NCBI RefSeq assembly: GCF_003184905.1
Contig: NZ_QFRU01000010.1
Coordinates: 88,738 to 152,737 of the forward strand
Direction of reading: 5' to 3'
Origin: Bacillus sp. CGMCC 1.16541
GTDB taxonomy: Bacteria; Bacillota; Bacilli; Bacillales; Bacillaceae_H
DNA length: 64,000 nucleotides
Positions 35,748 through 45,071 of the stretch are shown here, piece after piece. Within the stretch, counting starts at the first letter, position 1. Every line of letters begins with the position of its first letter. The position numbers and the translations under genes are program-made. Under the pieces are notes generated by a model that was given only the letters and a program-made list of their open reading frames with translations, did no database searches and was not told the origin of the DNA.

Positions 35748-35761
35748 TGTAAGCGGTAACA
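35748..35761 (+). promoter_or_regulatory. cre site upstream of scoA
   Basis: TGTAAGCGGTAACA fits the cre consensus TGWAANCGNTNWCA at all defined positions, 36 bases before the scoA start. It points to CcpA repression of the CoA-transferase genes. The segment 35618-35747 shows no other element, and I see no -24/-12 promoter here. Confidence 0.75.
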
Positions 35762-35797
35762 TCTCGTCTTTTTATTAAATAGGGAAGGGGATTGTTC

Positions 35798-36502
35798 ATG
35801 AAAACCATTTATTCATCATTTACGGATGCAGTGAAAGAAATTCATGATGGTGCGACGATTATGGTAGGAGGATTTGGATTGTGCGGAATTCCGGAAAACT
35901 TAATTGTCGCACTGGCTGAAACAGGGGTAAAAGAGTTAACGGTCATTTCAAATAACTGTGGGGTCGATGACTGGGGATTAGGCCTATTGCTGAAAAATCG
36001 TCAAATCAAAAAAATGATTAGTTCCTATGTGGGAGAAAACAAAGAATTTGAACGTCAAGTGCTGCAAGGGGAATTAGAAGTCGAACTTGTCCCTCAAGGA
36101 ACATTAGCTGAAAGAATTCGTGCTGGTGGTGCAGGGATTCCAGCGTTTTATACACCTGCAGGAGTCGGAACACCGGTAGCAGAAGGAAAAGAAGTGCGTG
36201 TGTTCAACGGGAAGGAATATGTGTTAGAGCATGCATTAAAAGCTGATTTTAGTTTAGTAAGAGCAGCGGTAGGCGATGAGATGGGTAATCTCATTTACAA
36301 TAAAACGGCACAAAACTTTAATCCAATGATGGCAGCGGCGGGCAGTGTGACGATTGCAGAAGTGGAACAGATTGTTGAAACGGGCGCTCTTGACCCGCAA
36401 CAAGTTCATACGCCAAGTGTGTATGTGCAGTGTTTAGTTGTGGGGCAGCAGCAAAAACGAATTGAACGATTGACCATTCAAGAAGAAGTAGGGGTGAGAT
36501 AA
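35798..36502 (+). CDS. scoA: 3-Oxoacid CoA-transferase, subunit A
   Basis: The 234-residue subunit transfers CoA between succinyl-CoA and acetoacetate (or a related acid). It has the glycine-rich [19 protein letters not shown] and the [15 protein letters not shown] stretch typical of subunit A. ATG at 35798 is chosen for spacing from GGGAAGGGG (7 bases); a TTG two codons earlier is less likely. It is followed with no gap by scoB. A cre site lies upstream. Confidence 0.92.
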   Translation: MKTIYSSFTDAVKEIHDGATIMVGGFGLCGIPENLIVALAETGVKELTVISNNCGVDDWGLGLLLKNRQIKKMISSYVGENKEFERQVLQGELEVELVPQGTLAERIRAGGAGIPAFYTPAGVGTPVAEGKEVRVFNGKEYVLEHALKADFSLVRAAVGDEMGNLIYNKTAQNFNPMMAAAGSVTIAEVEQIVETGALDPQQVHTPSVYVQCLVVGQQQKRIERLTIQEEVGVR

Positions 36503-37180
36503 ATGGCGGTACAAATCAAAGGCAAAGAACTTGTGCGTGAGAAAATTGCAAAACGAGCAGAGAAAGAAATTGAAAGTGGCTTTTATGTCAATTTAGGAAT
36601 CGGGATTCCGACACTTGTGGCGAACTATATTAGTGAGAACAAACAAGTCGTCTTGCAGTCAGAGAATGGTCTTCTTGGTATCGGCCCTTATCCGACAAAA
36701 GAAGAAGTGGATCCCGATTTAATTAATGCAGGAAAAGAAACAGTATCTGCTATTGCAGGCGCTGCTTATTTTAGTAGTGCAGAGTCATTTGGGATGATTC
36801 GCGGTGGTCATATTGATATTGCGATTTTAGGTGGAATGGAAGTATCGGAACAGGGGGATTTGGCAAACTGGATGATTCCTGGAAAAATGATTAAAGGAAT
36901 GGGCGGTGCGATGGATCTTGTTCACGGTGCACGTAAAATCATTGTCATCATGGATCATGTGAATAAAAATGGTGAATCAAAAATTTTAAAAACATGTTCG
37001 CTTCCTTTAACAGGTAAAGCAGTTGTAAATCGTATCATTACAGATATGGCTGTACTAGACGTTACAGGTGACGGACTACGACTAGTAGAAGTTGCAACAG
37101 GCTATACAATCGATGACGTCTTAAAGGCAACGGAAGCAACGGTAGTTGTCAATGACGATGTAAAAGTAGATGCGTATTAA
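36503..37180 (+). CDS. scoB: 3-Oxoacid CoA-transferase, subunit B
   Basis: The 225-residue subunit B contains the catalytic glutamate in [11 protein letters not shown] and [23 protein letters not shown], the family signature. It starts on the base after the scoA stop, so the subunits are made together. No 3-hydroxybutyrate dehydrogenase follows, unlike the B. subtilis yxj locus. A tandem repeat and then a terminator come next. Confidence 0.93.
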   Translation: MAVQIKGKELVREKIAKRAEKEIESGFYVNLGIGIPTLVANYISENKQVVLQSENGLLGIGPYPTKEEVDPDLINAGKETVSAIAGAAYFSSAESFGMIRGGHIDIAILGGMEVSEQGDLANWMIPGKMIKGMGGAMDLVHGARKIIVIMDHVNKNGESKILKTCSLPLTGKAVVNRIITDMAVLDVTGDGLRLVEVATGYTIDDVLKATEATVVVNDDVKVDAY

Positions 37181-37188
37181 GAGAAAAA

Positions 37189-37223
37189 TGTGAGGAAATG
37201 TGAGGAAATGTGAGGAAATGTGA
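37189..37223 (+). repeat. Tandem 10-bp repeat
   Basis: TGTGAGGAAA is repeated three times and begins a fourth time, right after scoB. Confidence 0.85.
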
Positions 37224-37381
37224 CGTTTGAAAACAGAAAATTAAAAAAGTTTGTTAGAAGTGCTTACACATTTGTAGCGCCTACACCCAAACTCGCATAA
37301 GATGTAATCAAGATCACATTATTCTCCTGCGATTTCGTATAACCTCTAAAAAAGGTATCTGGGATTTCATTGTAAATCCAC

Positions 37382-37412
37382 ACCTAGCTAGTAACCTAGC
37401 TAGGTCTTTTTT
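37382..37412 (+). terminator. Terminator after the scoAB unit
   Basis: ACCTAGCTAG/CTAGCTAGGT stem with a 4-base loop and CTTTTTT. The 200 bases before it hold several small hairpins (for example GGATTTCATTGTAAATCC) but no gene and no aptamer I recognise. Confidence 0.88.
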
Positions 37413-37466
37413 GTAAAAGCAAAATATTAAGAACATAAAGACTTTTGAATGATATCGTTTTCCATC

Positions 37467-37494
37467 TTGCATCTTTCTTAATTAGGACTATAAT
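37467..37494 (+). promoter_or_regulatory. Promoter of the purine permease gene
   Basis: TTGCAT (37467-37472), 16 bases, TATAAT (37489-37494). Transcription would start near 37501, giving a leader of about 105 bases that contains a terminator-like hairpin. Confidence 0.7.
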
Positions 37495-37527
37495 AGGACA
37501 AAAGATTTGACTTAATGACGTGAAGTA

Positions 37528-37575
37528 CTACTAGTGAAAATGTCGTTTTCGGACATTTTAAGAGTAGGCTTTTTT
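37528..37575 (+). terminator. Attenuator-like terminator in the permease leader
   Basis: CTACT ... AGTAG and AAAATGTC ... GACATTTT form a two-part stem followed by GCTTTTTTG, about 30 bases before the permease start. A terminator here, between promoter and gene, implies regulated read-through. The leader before it (about 27 bases) is too short for a purine riboswitch, and I see none. Confidence 0.65.
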
Positions 37576-37605
37576 GTTTTGAAAAAGATGAGGAGGCGCG
37601 TATGT

Positions 37606-38931
37606 TTGGAACGAAAAGGATTGTTAGAACGTTTATTTAAGTTGTCGGAACGCGACACAACAGCGAAGCGTGAAATACTTGCAGGGTTGACGACCTTTAT
37701 GACAGTGAGTTACATCATTATCGTTAATCCGCTTATTCTATCGGATGCGGGTATTCCAAGAGATGCAGCGTTAGCAGCGACAATTTATGCGATTGTATTT
37801 AGTACATTAATCATGGCGCTTTGGGCAAACTTTCCCATTGTTACCGGTCCTGGAATGGGATTGAATGCCTTTTTTGCTTATTCGGTTGTATTAGGACAAG
37901 GTTTGTCATGGCAAACGGCCCTTGGAGCGGTATTTATCTCAGGAATTCTCTTCTTTTTACTCACCGTCACAGGGATACGTGAGAAAATTGTAGAGGCCAT
38001 CCCTAATGTGTTAAAAGCATCAATTGCGGTGGGAATTGGTCTTTTCGTAGCATTTATTGGATTGAAGAATGCCGAACTTGTTGTGTTGAATGAATCAACG
38101 TATGTTGGGCTCGGAAATGTAACAGCAAAAGGACCACTATTAGCCTTGTTTGGATTGATTTTAGCAGCAGTGTTAATGGCCAAGCGTATAAAAGGTGCTC
38201 TTATTGTCAGTATTTTAGTAACAACAGCTGCAGCAATGGTAGTTGGTTTTCAAGCAACACCGACAGGGATTAGTGATGTGTTTTCTATTAAGCCGCCAAG
38301 CATTGCAGAAACATTTATGCAGATGGATCTTAAAGGAGCCATCGCATACGGTGTGTTTTCCGTTGTGTTCTCGTTTACGATTGTTGAGTTATTCGATACA
38401 CTTGCAACATTAATTGGACTATCGAAAAAAGCAAACTTAACAGATGAAAATGGCAAAATTCCAAACATTAATCGCGCGTTAACGGCTGATTCAGTTGGGA
38501 CAATGGCAAGTGCTGTGTTTGGTAGTACAGCATTAAACACATACATTGAAAATGCAACAGGGATTGCAGAAGGTGGACGAACAGGTTTAAAAGCATTCAC
38601 GGTTGCGATGTTGTTTGTGTTAACGTTGTTTTTTGCCCCGCTCATTCAATTTATTCCGTCTGTTGCGACAGCACCAGCACTCATTATTATTGGCTCACTG
38701 ATGTTGAGTGACATTAAAAACGTTAACTTTGATGATTTTACTGAGTTTGTCCCAGCGTTTTTGACCATCATCATGATGCCTCTTACGTTTAGTATCGCAG
38801 AAGGGCTTGCATTTGGATTTATTTCTTATACATTATTAAAGGTCCTTACAGGTAGACGAAAAGAAGTACATTGGATGATGTATTTTATTACAGCGGCATT
38901 TATTATTAACTTTATGATGATGTCTCACTAG
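37606..38931 (+). CDS. NCS2 family purine permease
   Basis: The 441-residue membrane protein of the AzgA/PbuG class (adenine, guanine, hypoxanthine uptake) has LAGLTTFMTVSYIIIVNPLIL, the conserved GPGMGLNAFFAYSVV, and VELFDTLATLIGLSKKA in the central region, with about 12 membrane segments. The TTG start at 37606 is chosen because AGGAGG (37591-37596) precedes it by 9 bases and residues MERKGLLERLF fit the family start; the longer frame from 37534 begins inside the leader terminator. A terminator follows. Whether it prefers adenine or guanine/hypoxanthine is not resolved. Confidence 0.88.
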   Translation: MERKGLLERLFKLSERDTTAKREILAGLTTFMTVSYIIIVNPLILSDAGIPRDAALAATIYAIVFSTLIMALWANFPIVTGPGMGLNAFFAYSVVLGQGLSWQTALGAVFISGILFFLLTVTGIREKIVEAIPNVLKASIAVGIGLFVAFIGLKNAELVVLNESTYVGLGNVTAKGPLLALFGLILAAVLMAKRIKGALIVSILVTTAAAMVVGFQATPTGISDVFSIKPPSIAETFMQMDLKGAIAYGVFSVVFSFTIVELFDTLATLIGLSKKANLTDENGKIPNINRALTADSVGTMASAVFGSTALNTYIENATGIAEGGRTGLKAFTVAMLFVLTLFFAPLIQFIPSVATAPALIIIGSLMLSDIKNVNFDDFTEFVPAFLTIIMMPLTFSIAEGLAFGFISYTLLKVLTGRRKEVHWMMYFITAAFIINFMMMSH

Positions 38932-38936
38932 TTCAT

Positions 38937-38980
38937 AAAGCGCTGATTTTACATAATTTTGTAAGATCAGCGCTTTTTAT
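38937..38980 (+). terminator. Terminator of the purine permease gene
   Basis: AAAGCGCTGA ... TCAGCGCTTT stem with TTTT, 6 bases after the stop codon. It may also stop the convergent small gene. Confidence 0.88.
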
Positions 38981-39003
38981 GTGGAATATTGTCTAGGAAA
39001 TAA

Positions 39004-39177
39004 TTATTTTTTGACACTCATCTCAAGATACACACGTACATCTTTGCGGTTTTGATATTTTGGATTATTGCTTCGCGTGTACTCTTCACTTTTATGTGCA
39101 ATATCATACGTCTTTTCAAAACTCTTCACCATCTCATCGATTTCCTCACGACTTCCCAACAACCTAACTTGAACCAT
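39004..39177 (-). CDS. Small protein, YvzF/DUF3970-like
   Basis: The 57-residue protein (MVQVRLLGSREEIDEMVKSF ... YQNRKDVRVYLEMSVKK) resembles the DUF3970/YvzF family of short Bacillus proteins, which share the V-x-V-R-L-L-G opening and a C-terminal R-V-Y-L-E strand. AGAGGAG lies 9 bases before the ATG, supporting translation. The function is unknown. It is convergent with the purine permease and divergent from the EamA transporter gene. Confidence 0.72.
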   Translation of the reverse strand: MVQVRLLGSREEIDEMVKSFEKTYDIAHKSEEYTRSNNPKYQNRKDVRVYLEMSVKK

Positions 39178-39276
39178 CAATCAAAACTCCTCTACATGAA
39201 ATGAATAAACAGTGTACCAAAACAAAACAAATTCGTAAATCAACATTACTTTGCATCGATGTTCAAAAAAATCTGG

Positions 39277-39323
39277 AACCTAAATAAATTTCACACACAC
39301 TTCGAGAGAAATTTATTTAGGTT
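39277..39323. repeat. Perfect 15-bp inverted repeat between divergent genes
   Basis: AACCTAAATAAATTT and AAATTTATTTAGGTT separated by 17 bases. No T run follows; it may be an operator or a stem in the leader of either neighbour. Confidence 0.6.
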
Positions 39324-39418
39324 ATAGAAAATCTAGATATTCATATAAATTAGGAGTACAATAAGGTGAAACGTGAAGTGAACCGTTTAAACAGAGAGAT
39401 TTGATAGGAGATAGGAGC

Positions 39419-40327
39419 ATGGAAAAATATAAAGTATACGTGATACTTGTGCTTGTTATGCTCGGATGGGGAATGAATGTCGTTGCTTTAAAAGTGCTTG
39501 TGACCAACTTTGCACCGGTAACGATGACAGCCATTCGTGTATTTATCGCAGGTTTATTTGTTTTGGCTTTTTTATATGCAACGAAACAAGCACGTCGTCT
39601 TTCTAAGAAAGAATTCGTGTTTATTACGCTTGTTGGTTTGTTAAATGTCGTAGGTCATCATATTTTTTTATCTTTAGGTTTAAAACAAACCAGCGCATCA
39701 AACGGTGGATTAATTTTAGGAATGGCACCGATTTTAACAACGATTTGTGCTGTGTTATTTTTAGGCACAAGGTTAACATTTCTTCGGTTTGTAGGTGTTC
39801 TCTTTGGATTTGCGGGTGTTGTGTTTATCGTTTTAACCCGTAGTGGTGGAGTGACGACAGGAGCGATTGGAGATCTGTTTGTCTTTTTATCACTTGTCAC
39901 ACAAGCAGTCAGCTATGTATTTATTAAAAAAGCAGCTACAACGTTAGATGCAAGACTGATGACTGGATGGATGCTCGTAACAGGTGCTTGTTTCTTATTT
40001 GTGATGAGTTTAATCATCGAACCACAAGGCTTACAAACGATGACACAAGGAAGCATAGGAGTATGGGCAGTATTTTTCGGTTCTGCACTGATTGCCACAG
40101 CATTTGGTCATATGATGTACAACCAAGCCGTCCAACATATTGGAGCAGCAGAAGCAGCCATCTTCGGCAATCTCAACCCGTTCTTTGCCCTCCTAAGCTC
40201 AGCCATCTTCCTAAACGAAGCCATCCAACCCCAACAACTCCTAGCCTTCCTCCTCATCGTAGCAGGAGTACTAATGGGAAGCGGCCTGTTGGAAAAAAGA
40301 AAAGCGAAGGCGACTGTTCAGCTTTGA
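39419..40327 (+). CDS. EamA/DMT family transporter
   Basis: The 302-residue membrane protein has ten predicted segments arranged as two EamA halves (VILVLVMLGWGMNVVALKVL at the start; GDLFVFLSLVTQAVSYVFIKK in the second half). These are exporters of amino acids or metabolites; the substrate is unknown. ATG at 39419 is chosen because AGGAG lies 8 bases before it. The last codons (about RKAKATVQL) lie within the family II repeat at 40295, so the C-terminal tail comes from repeat DNA. Confidence 0.85.
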   Translation: MEKYKVYVILVLVMLGWGMNVVALKVLVTNFAPVTMTAIRVFIAGLFVLAFLYATKQARRLSKKEFVFITLVGLLNVVGHHIFLSLGLKQTSASNGGLILGMAPILTTICAVLFLGTRLTFLRFVGVLFGFAGVVFIVLTRSGGVTTGAIGDLFVFLSLVTQAVSYVFIKKAATTLDARLMTGWMLVTGACFLFVMSLIIEPQGLQTMTQGSIGVWAVFFGSALIATAFGHMMYNQAVQHIGAAEAAIFGNLNPFFALLSSAIFLNEAIQPQQLLAFLLIVAGVLMGSGLLEKRKAKATVQL

Positions 40328-40468
40328 GAGACATTGGAGCTTCTGGAGAAGAAACTGCAGTTTAGTTTCAGCTCCAGAAGTGAAATGGCCGAAAAGGTAG
40401 GAGCCATAGCTGGACAGAAAAGAAAAGCGAAGGCGACTGTTCAGCTTTGAGAGACATTGGAGCTTCTG
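40295..40468 (+). repeat. Dispersed repeat family II, copy A
   Basis: A 51-bp unit (40295-40345) is repeated exactly in spirit at 40418-40468, with both starting AAAAGAAAAGCGAAGGCGAC. The spacer holds inverted pairs: CTTCTGGAG/CTCCAGAAG, GAAACT-N7-AGTTTC, and CTGTTCAGCT (unit 1) with AGCTGGACAG just before unit 2. The same layout occurs at 51098-51265 with changed bases that keep the pairing. The first unit overlaps the end of the transporter gene. Confidence 0.88.
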
Positions 40469-40496
40469 AATAACCATATTTTTTCTATAACATAAA

Positions 40497-40530
40497 ACAA
40501 GAGGGTATGCACCTCTTGTTTTTTTTTTGA
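40497..40530 (+). terminator. Terminator after the family II repeat
   Basis: AACAAGAGG/CCTCTTGTT perfect stem followed by eight or more T. It ends transcription from the EamA gene through the repeat. The following 125 bases before pxpB show only AT-rich sequence. Confidence 0.92.
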
Positions 40531-40655
40531 ATATTTGTTTTAGTAGAAAATATATGTGTTTTGTATAAATATGAAATGAGTAGTAATTACTCATTGAATT
40601 CACACTAATAAGTAGTGAGCAGATTGATAGTCAAAAACCGCAAGGGGGAGATTTT

Positions 40656-41384
40656 TTGCAGCGTAGAGATCAATCTTATCAGTTGGCTCCATTAGGTGAC
40701 GGGGCGCTTGTTGTTACGTTTGGAGAGAGAATTAGTGAGGATATACATAAAAAAGTCAAAACATTCGTAACAAAGCTCGAGCACGAGCCTTTTGATGGGC
40801 TCATTGAATATGTACCTGCTTTTACAACAGTGACACTTTACTATAACCCGTGGGTACTTAGTGAAGGTGGAGCCAAAAGTGCATATGAAGAAGTGTGTGC
40901 CATTGCTGAGGAGATTCTGACGAAAATAGATGCTAGCGAAGAAGTAGAAGCACGACGAATTGAGATTCCTGTTTGTTATGACGAGGAGTTTAGTCCGGAT
41001 TTATCATTTGTTGCGGAACATAATGGACTATCTGAAGAAGAAGTCATCCGCATTCATACAAGTGGAGAGTATATTGTGTACATGATTGGCTTTGCTCCAG
41101 GTTTTCCGTACCTCGGTGGTATGAGTGAGAAGATTGCGGCTCCTCGTAAAACCAACCCTCGTTCAGCAATTCCAAAAGGGTCAGTTGGGATTGCAGGTTC
41201 ACAAACAGGTGTGTACCCGCTTGAAACACCAGGGGGTTGGCAACTCATTGGACGTACACCTGTCTCGTTGTTCGATCCGTACCGTGAATCACCAAGTTTG
41301 CTTCAAGCAGGTGACATCGTTACGTTTACATCCATTTCAAAAGAAGAATACAAAGAACGAGAGGAGAGAGAGCGTGAGTCTTAA
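40656..41384 (+). CDS. pxpB: 5-Oxoprolinase subunit PxpB (KipI-like)
   Basis: The 242-residue subunit has the cyclophilin-like carboxyltransferase C/D fold: LGDGALVVTFGERISEDIH, then FTTVTLYYNP, and YMIGFAPGFPYLGGM with PRSAIPKGSVGIAG. PxpA-B-C together hydrolyse 5-oxoproline to glutamate with ATP; KipI also inhibits the sporulation kinase KinA in B. subtilis. The start is TTG after AAGGGGGAG. It overlaps pxpC by 11 bases. Confidence 0.92.
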   Translation: MQRRDQSYQLAPLGDGALVVTFGERISEDIHKKVKTFVTKLEHEPFDGLIEYVPAFTTVTLYYNPWVLSEGGAKSAYEEVCAIAEEILTKIDASEEVEARRIEIPVCYDEEFSPDLSFVAEHNGLSEEEVIRIHTSGEYIVYMIGFAPGFPYLGGMSEKIAAPRKTNPRSAIPKGSVGIAGSQTGVYPLETPGGWQLIGRTPVSLFDPYRESPSLLQAGDIVTFTSISKEEYKEREERERES

Positions 41385-42372
41385 AATTGTAAGGCCTGGT
41401 TTACTAACAACCATTCAAGATCTAGGCAGACGTGGCTATCAAAAAGAAGGCATTATTGAAAGTGGACCAATGGATCCTTTTGCGTTACGAGTTGGAAATT
41501 TACTCGTTGGGAACGATGAACGTGAAGGAAGTCTTGAAATCACCTTAATGGGACCAAAAATTCAATTTGAAGACGACCATCTCATTGCGCTAACAGGAGG
41601 GAACTTATCACCTAAACTTGATGGACAACCCATTAAGATGTGGCGTCCCATTCTCGTTTCAAAAGGTAGTTTATTAGAATTCGCTCTTCCAGTGGAAGGG
41701 TGCCGTACGTATATGGCGGTTTCTGGTGGACTTGCAGTCAAAGAAGTAATGGAAAGTAAATCAACGTATTTACGTGCAGAGCTAGGAGGGTTACATGGGA
41801 AGGCACTTCAGCCTGGGGATGTGATTCCTTGCGGAGAGATAACGGACCAAGCGAAGCCATTTTTAAAAGAGTTAAAACAAAGTCGATTGCAGCAAGCGAT
41901 TTGGACGTTGCCACCTAGCTTACTGCCAACGTATAAAGATGAGCCTGTTATCCGAGTGATGAAGGGGTTAGAATACGACTTGTTTACGAGTGAAAGTCAG
42001 CATCAATTTTTCGAAGAGTCATTTCAAATCACTCCGCAGTCCGATCGAATGGGTTATCGATTAAAAGGGGCAGAGCTCGCGTTGTTAGAGCCGAAAGAAA
42101 TGCTTTCAAGTGCGGTGACATTTGGAACGATTCAAGTACCGGCTGATGGGAACCCGATTGTCTTACTAGCTGACCACCAAACGACTGGTGGATACCCACG
42201 AATTGCACAAGTCATTCAGGCGGATTACAGTAAAATGGGGCAAACGGCTCCAGGAAAAAAAGTGTCGTTTAAAGAGATTTCTCTCGTAGAAGCAGAGAAG
42301 CTGTACATAGAGCAAGAAAAGAAAATCAATAACATTAAATGGGCATTACGTGTTAAAAGAGGAGGAGAGTAA
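41374..42372 (+). CDS. pxpC: 5-Oxoprolinase subunit PxpC (KipA-like)
   Basis: The 332-residue subunit of the carboxyltransferase A/B type begins [20 protein letters not shown] and has the conserved [18 protein letters not shown] and [17 protein letters not shown] stretches. The GTG at 41374, just before the end of pxpB, is chosen since the earlier open frame overlaps pxpB extensively and does not match the family. It works with PxpA and PxpB in 5-oxoproline hydrolysis. Confidence 0.92.
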   Translation: MSLKIVRPGLLTTIQDLGRRGYQKEGIIESGPMDPFALRVGNLLVGNDEREGSLEITLMGPKIQFEDDHLIALTGGNLSPKLDGQPIKMWRPILVSKGSLLEFALPVEGCRTYMAVSGGLAVKEVMESKSTYLRAELGGLHGKALQPGDVIPCGEITDQAKPFLKELKQSRLQQAIWTLPPSLLPTYKDEPVIRVMKGLEYDLFTSESQHQFFEESFQITPQSDRMGYRLKGAELALLEPKEMLSSAVTFGTIQVPADGNPIVLLADHQTTGGYPRIAQVIQADYSKMGQTAPGKKVSFKEISLVEAEKLYIEQEKKINNIKWALRVKRGGE

Positions 42373-42373
42373 C

Positions 42374-43129
42374 ATGGTCAAAGTCGATTTAAATTGTGAT
42401 TTAGGTGAAAGCTTTGGTGCCTATCAAATCGGTAATGATGAAGAGATTTTACAATATGTCACGTCTGCAAATATCGCGTGTGGGTTTCATGCGGGAGATC
42501 CTAGTGTGATGCGTAAAACGGTAAAACTTGCGCTTGAGCACAATGTGGCGATTGGAGCTCATCCAGGGTTTCCGGATTTAGCAGGCTTTGGTCGACGCAA
42601 CATGGCGGTCTCACCTGAAGAGGCGCATGACCTTGTGATGTATCAAATCGGTGCGCTTTCTGCATTTGTTCAAGCAGAAGGAGGAACGCTACATCATGTA
42701 AAGCCACACGGAGCGCTGTATAACATGGCGGCAGTGGATGCGTCGTTATCTGAAGCGATTGCCAAAGCCGTTTATCGCGTCAATCCTGATGTCATTTTAT
42801 ACGGTTTAGCAGGCAGTGAACTTGTAAAAGCGGGTGAGAAAGTGGGCTTGCAAGTTGCGAATGAAGTGTTTGCAGATCGTACGTATCAAGAAGACGGGAC
42901 ATTAACATCACGACGTTTACCCAATGCCTTGATTACAAATGACGAAGAAGCTGTGAAGCAAGTGGTTCGTATGGTAAAAGAAGGTAAAGTATTTACGCAG
43001 CAAGACAAAGATATTTCAATTAAAGCGGATACGATTTGTATTCATGGCGATGGAGCACATGCATTAGCGTTTGCTCGTCATATTACCAACACGTTACGCG
43101 ATGAAGGCATTGAAATTAACGCTCAATGA
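42374..43129 (+). CDS. pxpA: 5-Oxoprolinase subunit PxpA (LamB/YcsF family)
   Basis: The 251-residue LamB/YcsF protein has [33 protein letters not shown] and [11 protein letters not shown] with metal-type histidines. ATG at 42374 follows GGAGGAG by 6 bases and sits one base after the pxpC stop. It is the activating subunit in 5-oxoproline hydrolysis. The NRAMP transporter gene follows after 11 bases. Confidence 0.93.
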   Translation: MVKVDLNCDLGESFGAYQIGNDEEILQYVTSANIACGFHAGDPSVMRKTVKLALEHNVAIGAHPGFPDLAGFGRRNMAVSPEEAHDLVMYQIGALSAFVQAEGGTLHHVKPHGALYNMAAVDASLSEAIAKAVYRVNPDVILYGLAGSELVKAGEKVGLQVANEVFADRTYQEDGTLTSRRLPNALITNDEEAVKQVVRMVKEGKVFTQQDKDISIKADTICIHGDGAHALAFARHITNTLRDEGIEINAQ

Positions 43130-43140
43130 GGTGAAAGAAG

Positions 43141-44331
43141 ATGAAGCAAGAACGTAATTGGAGCGTCCTGCTCGGGGCTGCCTTTTTAATGGCAACCTCT
43201 GCAGTAGGACCAGGATTTTTGACACAAACAACTGTGTTTACTCAAACATTAGCTGCGAGCTTTGGTTTTGTTATTTTAATTTCTATTCTTTTAGATATCG
43301 GTGTGCAGTTGAATGTGTGGCGCGTTATTGCGGTGTCGGAAAAGCGCGCACAAGATATCGCAAACTTAGTGTTGCCAGGACTCGGTGTAGTTATTTCTAT
43401 CTTAATTGTCATTGGTGGACTGACGTTTAATATTGGAAATATTGGGGGAGCAGGACTTGGATTTAACGCTTTATTTGGTGTATCAAGTGAAGTAGGTGCT
43501 GTCATTGCCGCAGCGATTGCGATTGTCATCTTCCTAGTAAAAGAAGCAGGAAAACTAATGGATCGCTTTACACAAGTGCTTGGATTCTTGATGATTATGC
43601 TGATGATTTATGTCGCCTTTACTTCTTCACCTCCTGTTGGTGAAGCCGTTGTGAAAACTTTTGCTCCTGATAAAATTGATGTCATTGCGATTGTCACCCT
43701 TGTTGGAGGAACGGTTGGTGGGTACATCACATTTGCAGGTGGTCACCGTTTATTAGATGCAGGAATCAAAGGGAAAGATGCACTTCCATCTGTGACACGA
43801 AGTGCCGTATCTGGAATCGGACTTGCATCGTTAATTCGTATTTTCTTATTTTTAGCGGCTTTAGGAGTCGTGAGTCAAGGGTTAACACTAGATCCTGATA
43901 ACCCACCTGCATCTGTGTTTCAATTAGCAGCAGGAAACGTTGGTTATAAGTTATTTGGAATTGTCATGGCCTCTGCTGCCATTACATCAGTTATTGGAGC
44001 AGCGTATACGTCCGTTACGTTTATTCGTTCGTTCCATAAAGGTATCGTAAAATATGAAAACTGGGTAATCATTGGTTTTATTGTGGTATCGACATTGATC
44101 TTTATATCAATTGGTAAGCCGGTAAAGCTACTGATTTTAGCAGGAGCTTTAAACGGACTGATTTTACCGCTTACGCTTGGAACAATCTTAATTGCAGCGT
44201 ATAAAAAGAATATCATTGGCGATTACAAGCATCCAATGTGGCTCACAATCTTTGGTGGATTTGTAGTTGTCATCATGGCATTAATGGGTGGTTATACGCT
44301 TATTAATCAGTTGCCACAATTATTTAGTTAA
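43141..44331 (+). CDS. NRAMP family divalent metal transporter (YcsG-like)
   Basis: The 396-residue membrane protein has about 11 segments and an NRAMP-like first helix (TSAVGPGFLTQTTVF), where the family's metal-binding Asp-Pro-Gly-Asn is replaced by G-P-G-F. This marks the YcsG-type branch linked to 5-oxoprolinase genes, where a non-metal substrate has been suspected. The GGTGAAAG ribosome site precedes the ATG. It is the last gene of the pxp operon. Confidence 0.85.
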   Translation: MKQERNWSVLLGAAFLMATSAVGPGFLTQTTVFTQTLAASFGFVILISILLDIGVQLNVWRVIAVSEKRAQDIANLVLPGLGVVISILIVIGGLTFNIGNIGGAGLGFNALFGVSSEVGAVIAAAIAIVIFLVKEAGKLMDRFTQVLGFLMIMLMIYVAFTSSPPVGEAVVKTFAPDKIDVIAIVTLVGGTVGGYITFAGGHRLLDAGIKGKDALPSVTRSAVSGIGLASLIRIFLFLAALGVVSQGLTLDPDNPPASVFQLAAGNVGYKLFGIVMASAAITSVIGAAYTSVTFIRSFHKGIVKYENWVIIGFIVVSTLIFISIGKPVKLLILAGALNGLILPLTLGTILIAAYKKNIIGDYKHPMWLTIFGGFVVVIMALMGGYTLINQLPQLFS

Positions 44332-44335
44332 TGAG

Positions 44336-44580
44336 ATAAAAAACCATAAAAAAAGAATTCGCCCGATGCTTGGGTTAAAGTCCTTGCGAACTGCTAAACG
44401 AATTATTGCGGGGATAGAGGCTATACACATGATTAAAAAAGGACAGACTCTCCGAAGGGAAAAGTCTGTCCAAAATCAAAAAGAATTCATTCATAAATTG
44501 TTTGGATTAGCTTCATAAGCTAGCAATTTAAAGGAAATTGACACTCTATATTTCTATCGAGTATTTTTTGCACCAGAACC
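44336..44580 (+). mobile_element. IS6-family insertion sequence remnant (right end)
   Basis: The frame ending at 44518 encodes the C-terminus of an IS6/IS240 transposase (RPMLGLKSLRTAKRIIAGIE, HMIKKGQTL, then KEFIHKLFGLAS). About 50 bases later TTTTTGCACCAGAACC (44565-44580) is the characteristic IS6-family terminal repeat. The catalytic DDE part and the left end are missing, so the element is dead. It abuts the end of the NRAMP gene at 44331. Confidence 0.85.
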
Positions 44581-44681
44581 ATCCGTTATATTCTTTTGGA
44601 CCTTTTTCTGTATACCATTACCATGATATAGTATAGATAAATCCATTAATTGCACAACATTCATAAAAAAGGAAGGTGTTT

Positions 44682-45071
44682 ATGTTACTTAAAAGGAAAC
44701 TAATTACCGCTTTACTAACTATCCTAATTTCAAGTATTATTATATGTCTAATAACTCCTGTAAACGGATTTTTTTATGAAATAAATAACTATTGGAACAG
44801 TGTTTTAAATAGTTTTTTGACAGTCCCTGTATACGTTGGAGTCGGTGTTATACTATATGGGATTCCTATATCACTAATAATTGATAAAATAACGGGAAAG
44901 ATGGAAAGTGGACAATTAGCTTTTTATATAATAGCTTATATTTTCTTTGGTATTCTTCCTTTCTTTCTACTTTGGTTTCTAACTATATATTCACTAGGTA
45001 TCGCACTTTTATTTGGCACAATAGATTGGATAATAAAAAGATCTTTAAACAAGAAACACCCCCTAGAATAA
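44682..45071 (+). CDS. Small membrane protein of unknown function
   Basis: The 129-residue protein has about four membrane segments (LITALLTILISSIIICLITP; FLTVPVYVGVGVILYGIPI; LAFYIIAYIFFGILPFFLLWF; YSLGIALLFGTIDWII) with a lysine-rich end. It resembles short UPF0715-like membrane proteins of Bacillus, but the match is weak. ATG at 44682 is chosen; GGAAGG lies just before. It stands between two decayed insertion sequences, with lower GC than neighbours, so it may be acquired DNA. Confidence 0.65.
   Translation: MLLKRKLITALLTILISSIIICLITPVNGFFYEINNYWNSVLNSFLTVPVYVGVGVILYGIPISLIIDKITGKMESGQLAFYIIAYIFFGILPFFLLWFLTIYSLGIALLFGTIDWIIKRSLNKKHPLE

Noticed and set aside
37189..37223. CRISPR-like array
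   Set aside because: Only a simple 10-bp tandem repeat without spacers.
37261..37381. Possible riboswitch in the region after scoB
   Set aside because: Several small hairpins are present but no core of a known aptamer could be matched, and no gene is controlled except across a terminator.
41125..41373. Long PxpC frame starting at 41125
   Set aside because: It overlaps most of pxpB; homologues begin at the [12 protein letters not shown] position, which matches GTG at 41374.
44288..44347. A separate gene starting at 44288
   Set aside because: The first codons overlap the NRAMP gene; only the portion after 44336 is meaningful and it is an IS6 transposase tail.
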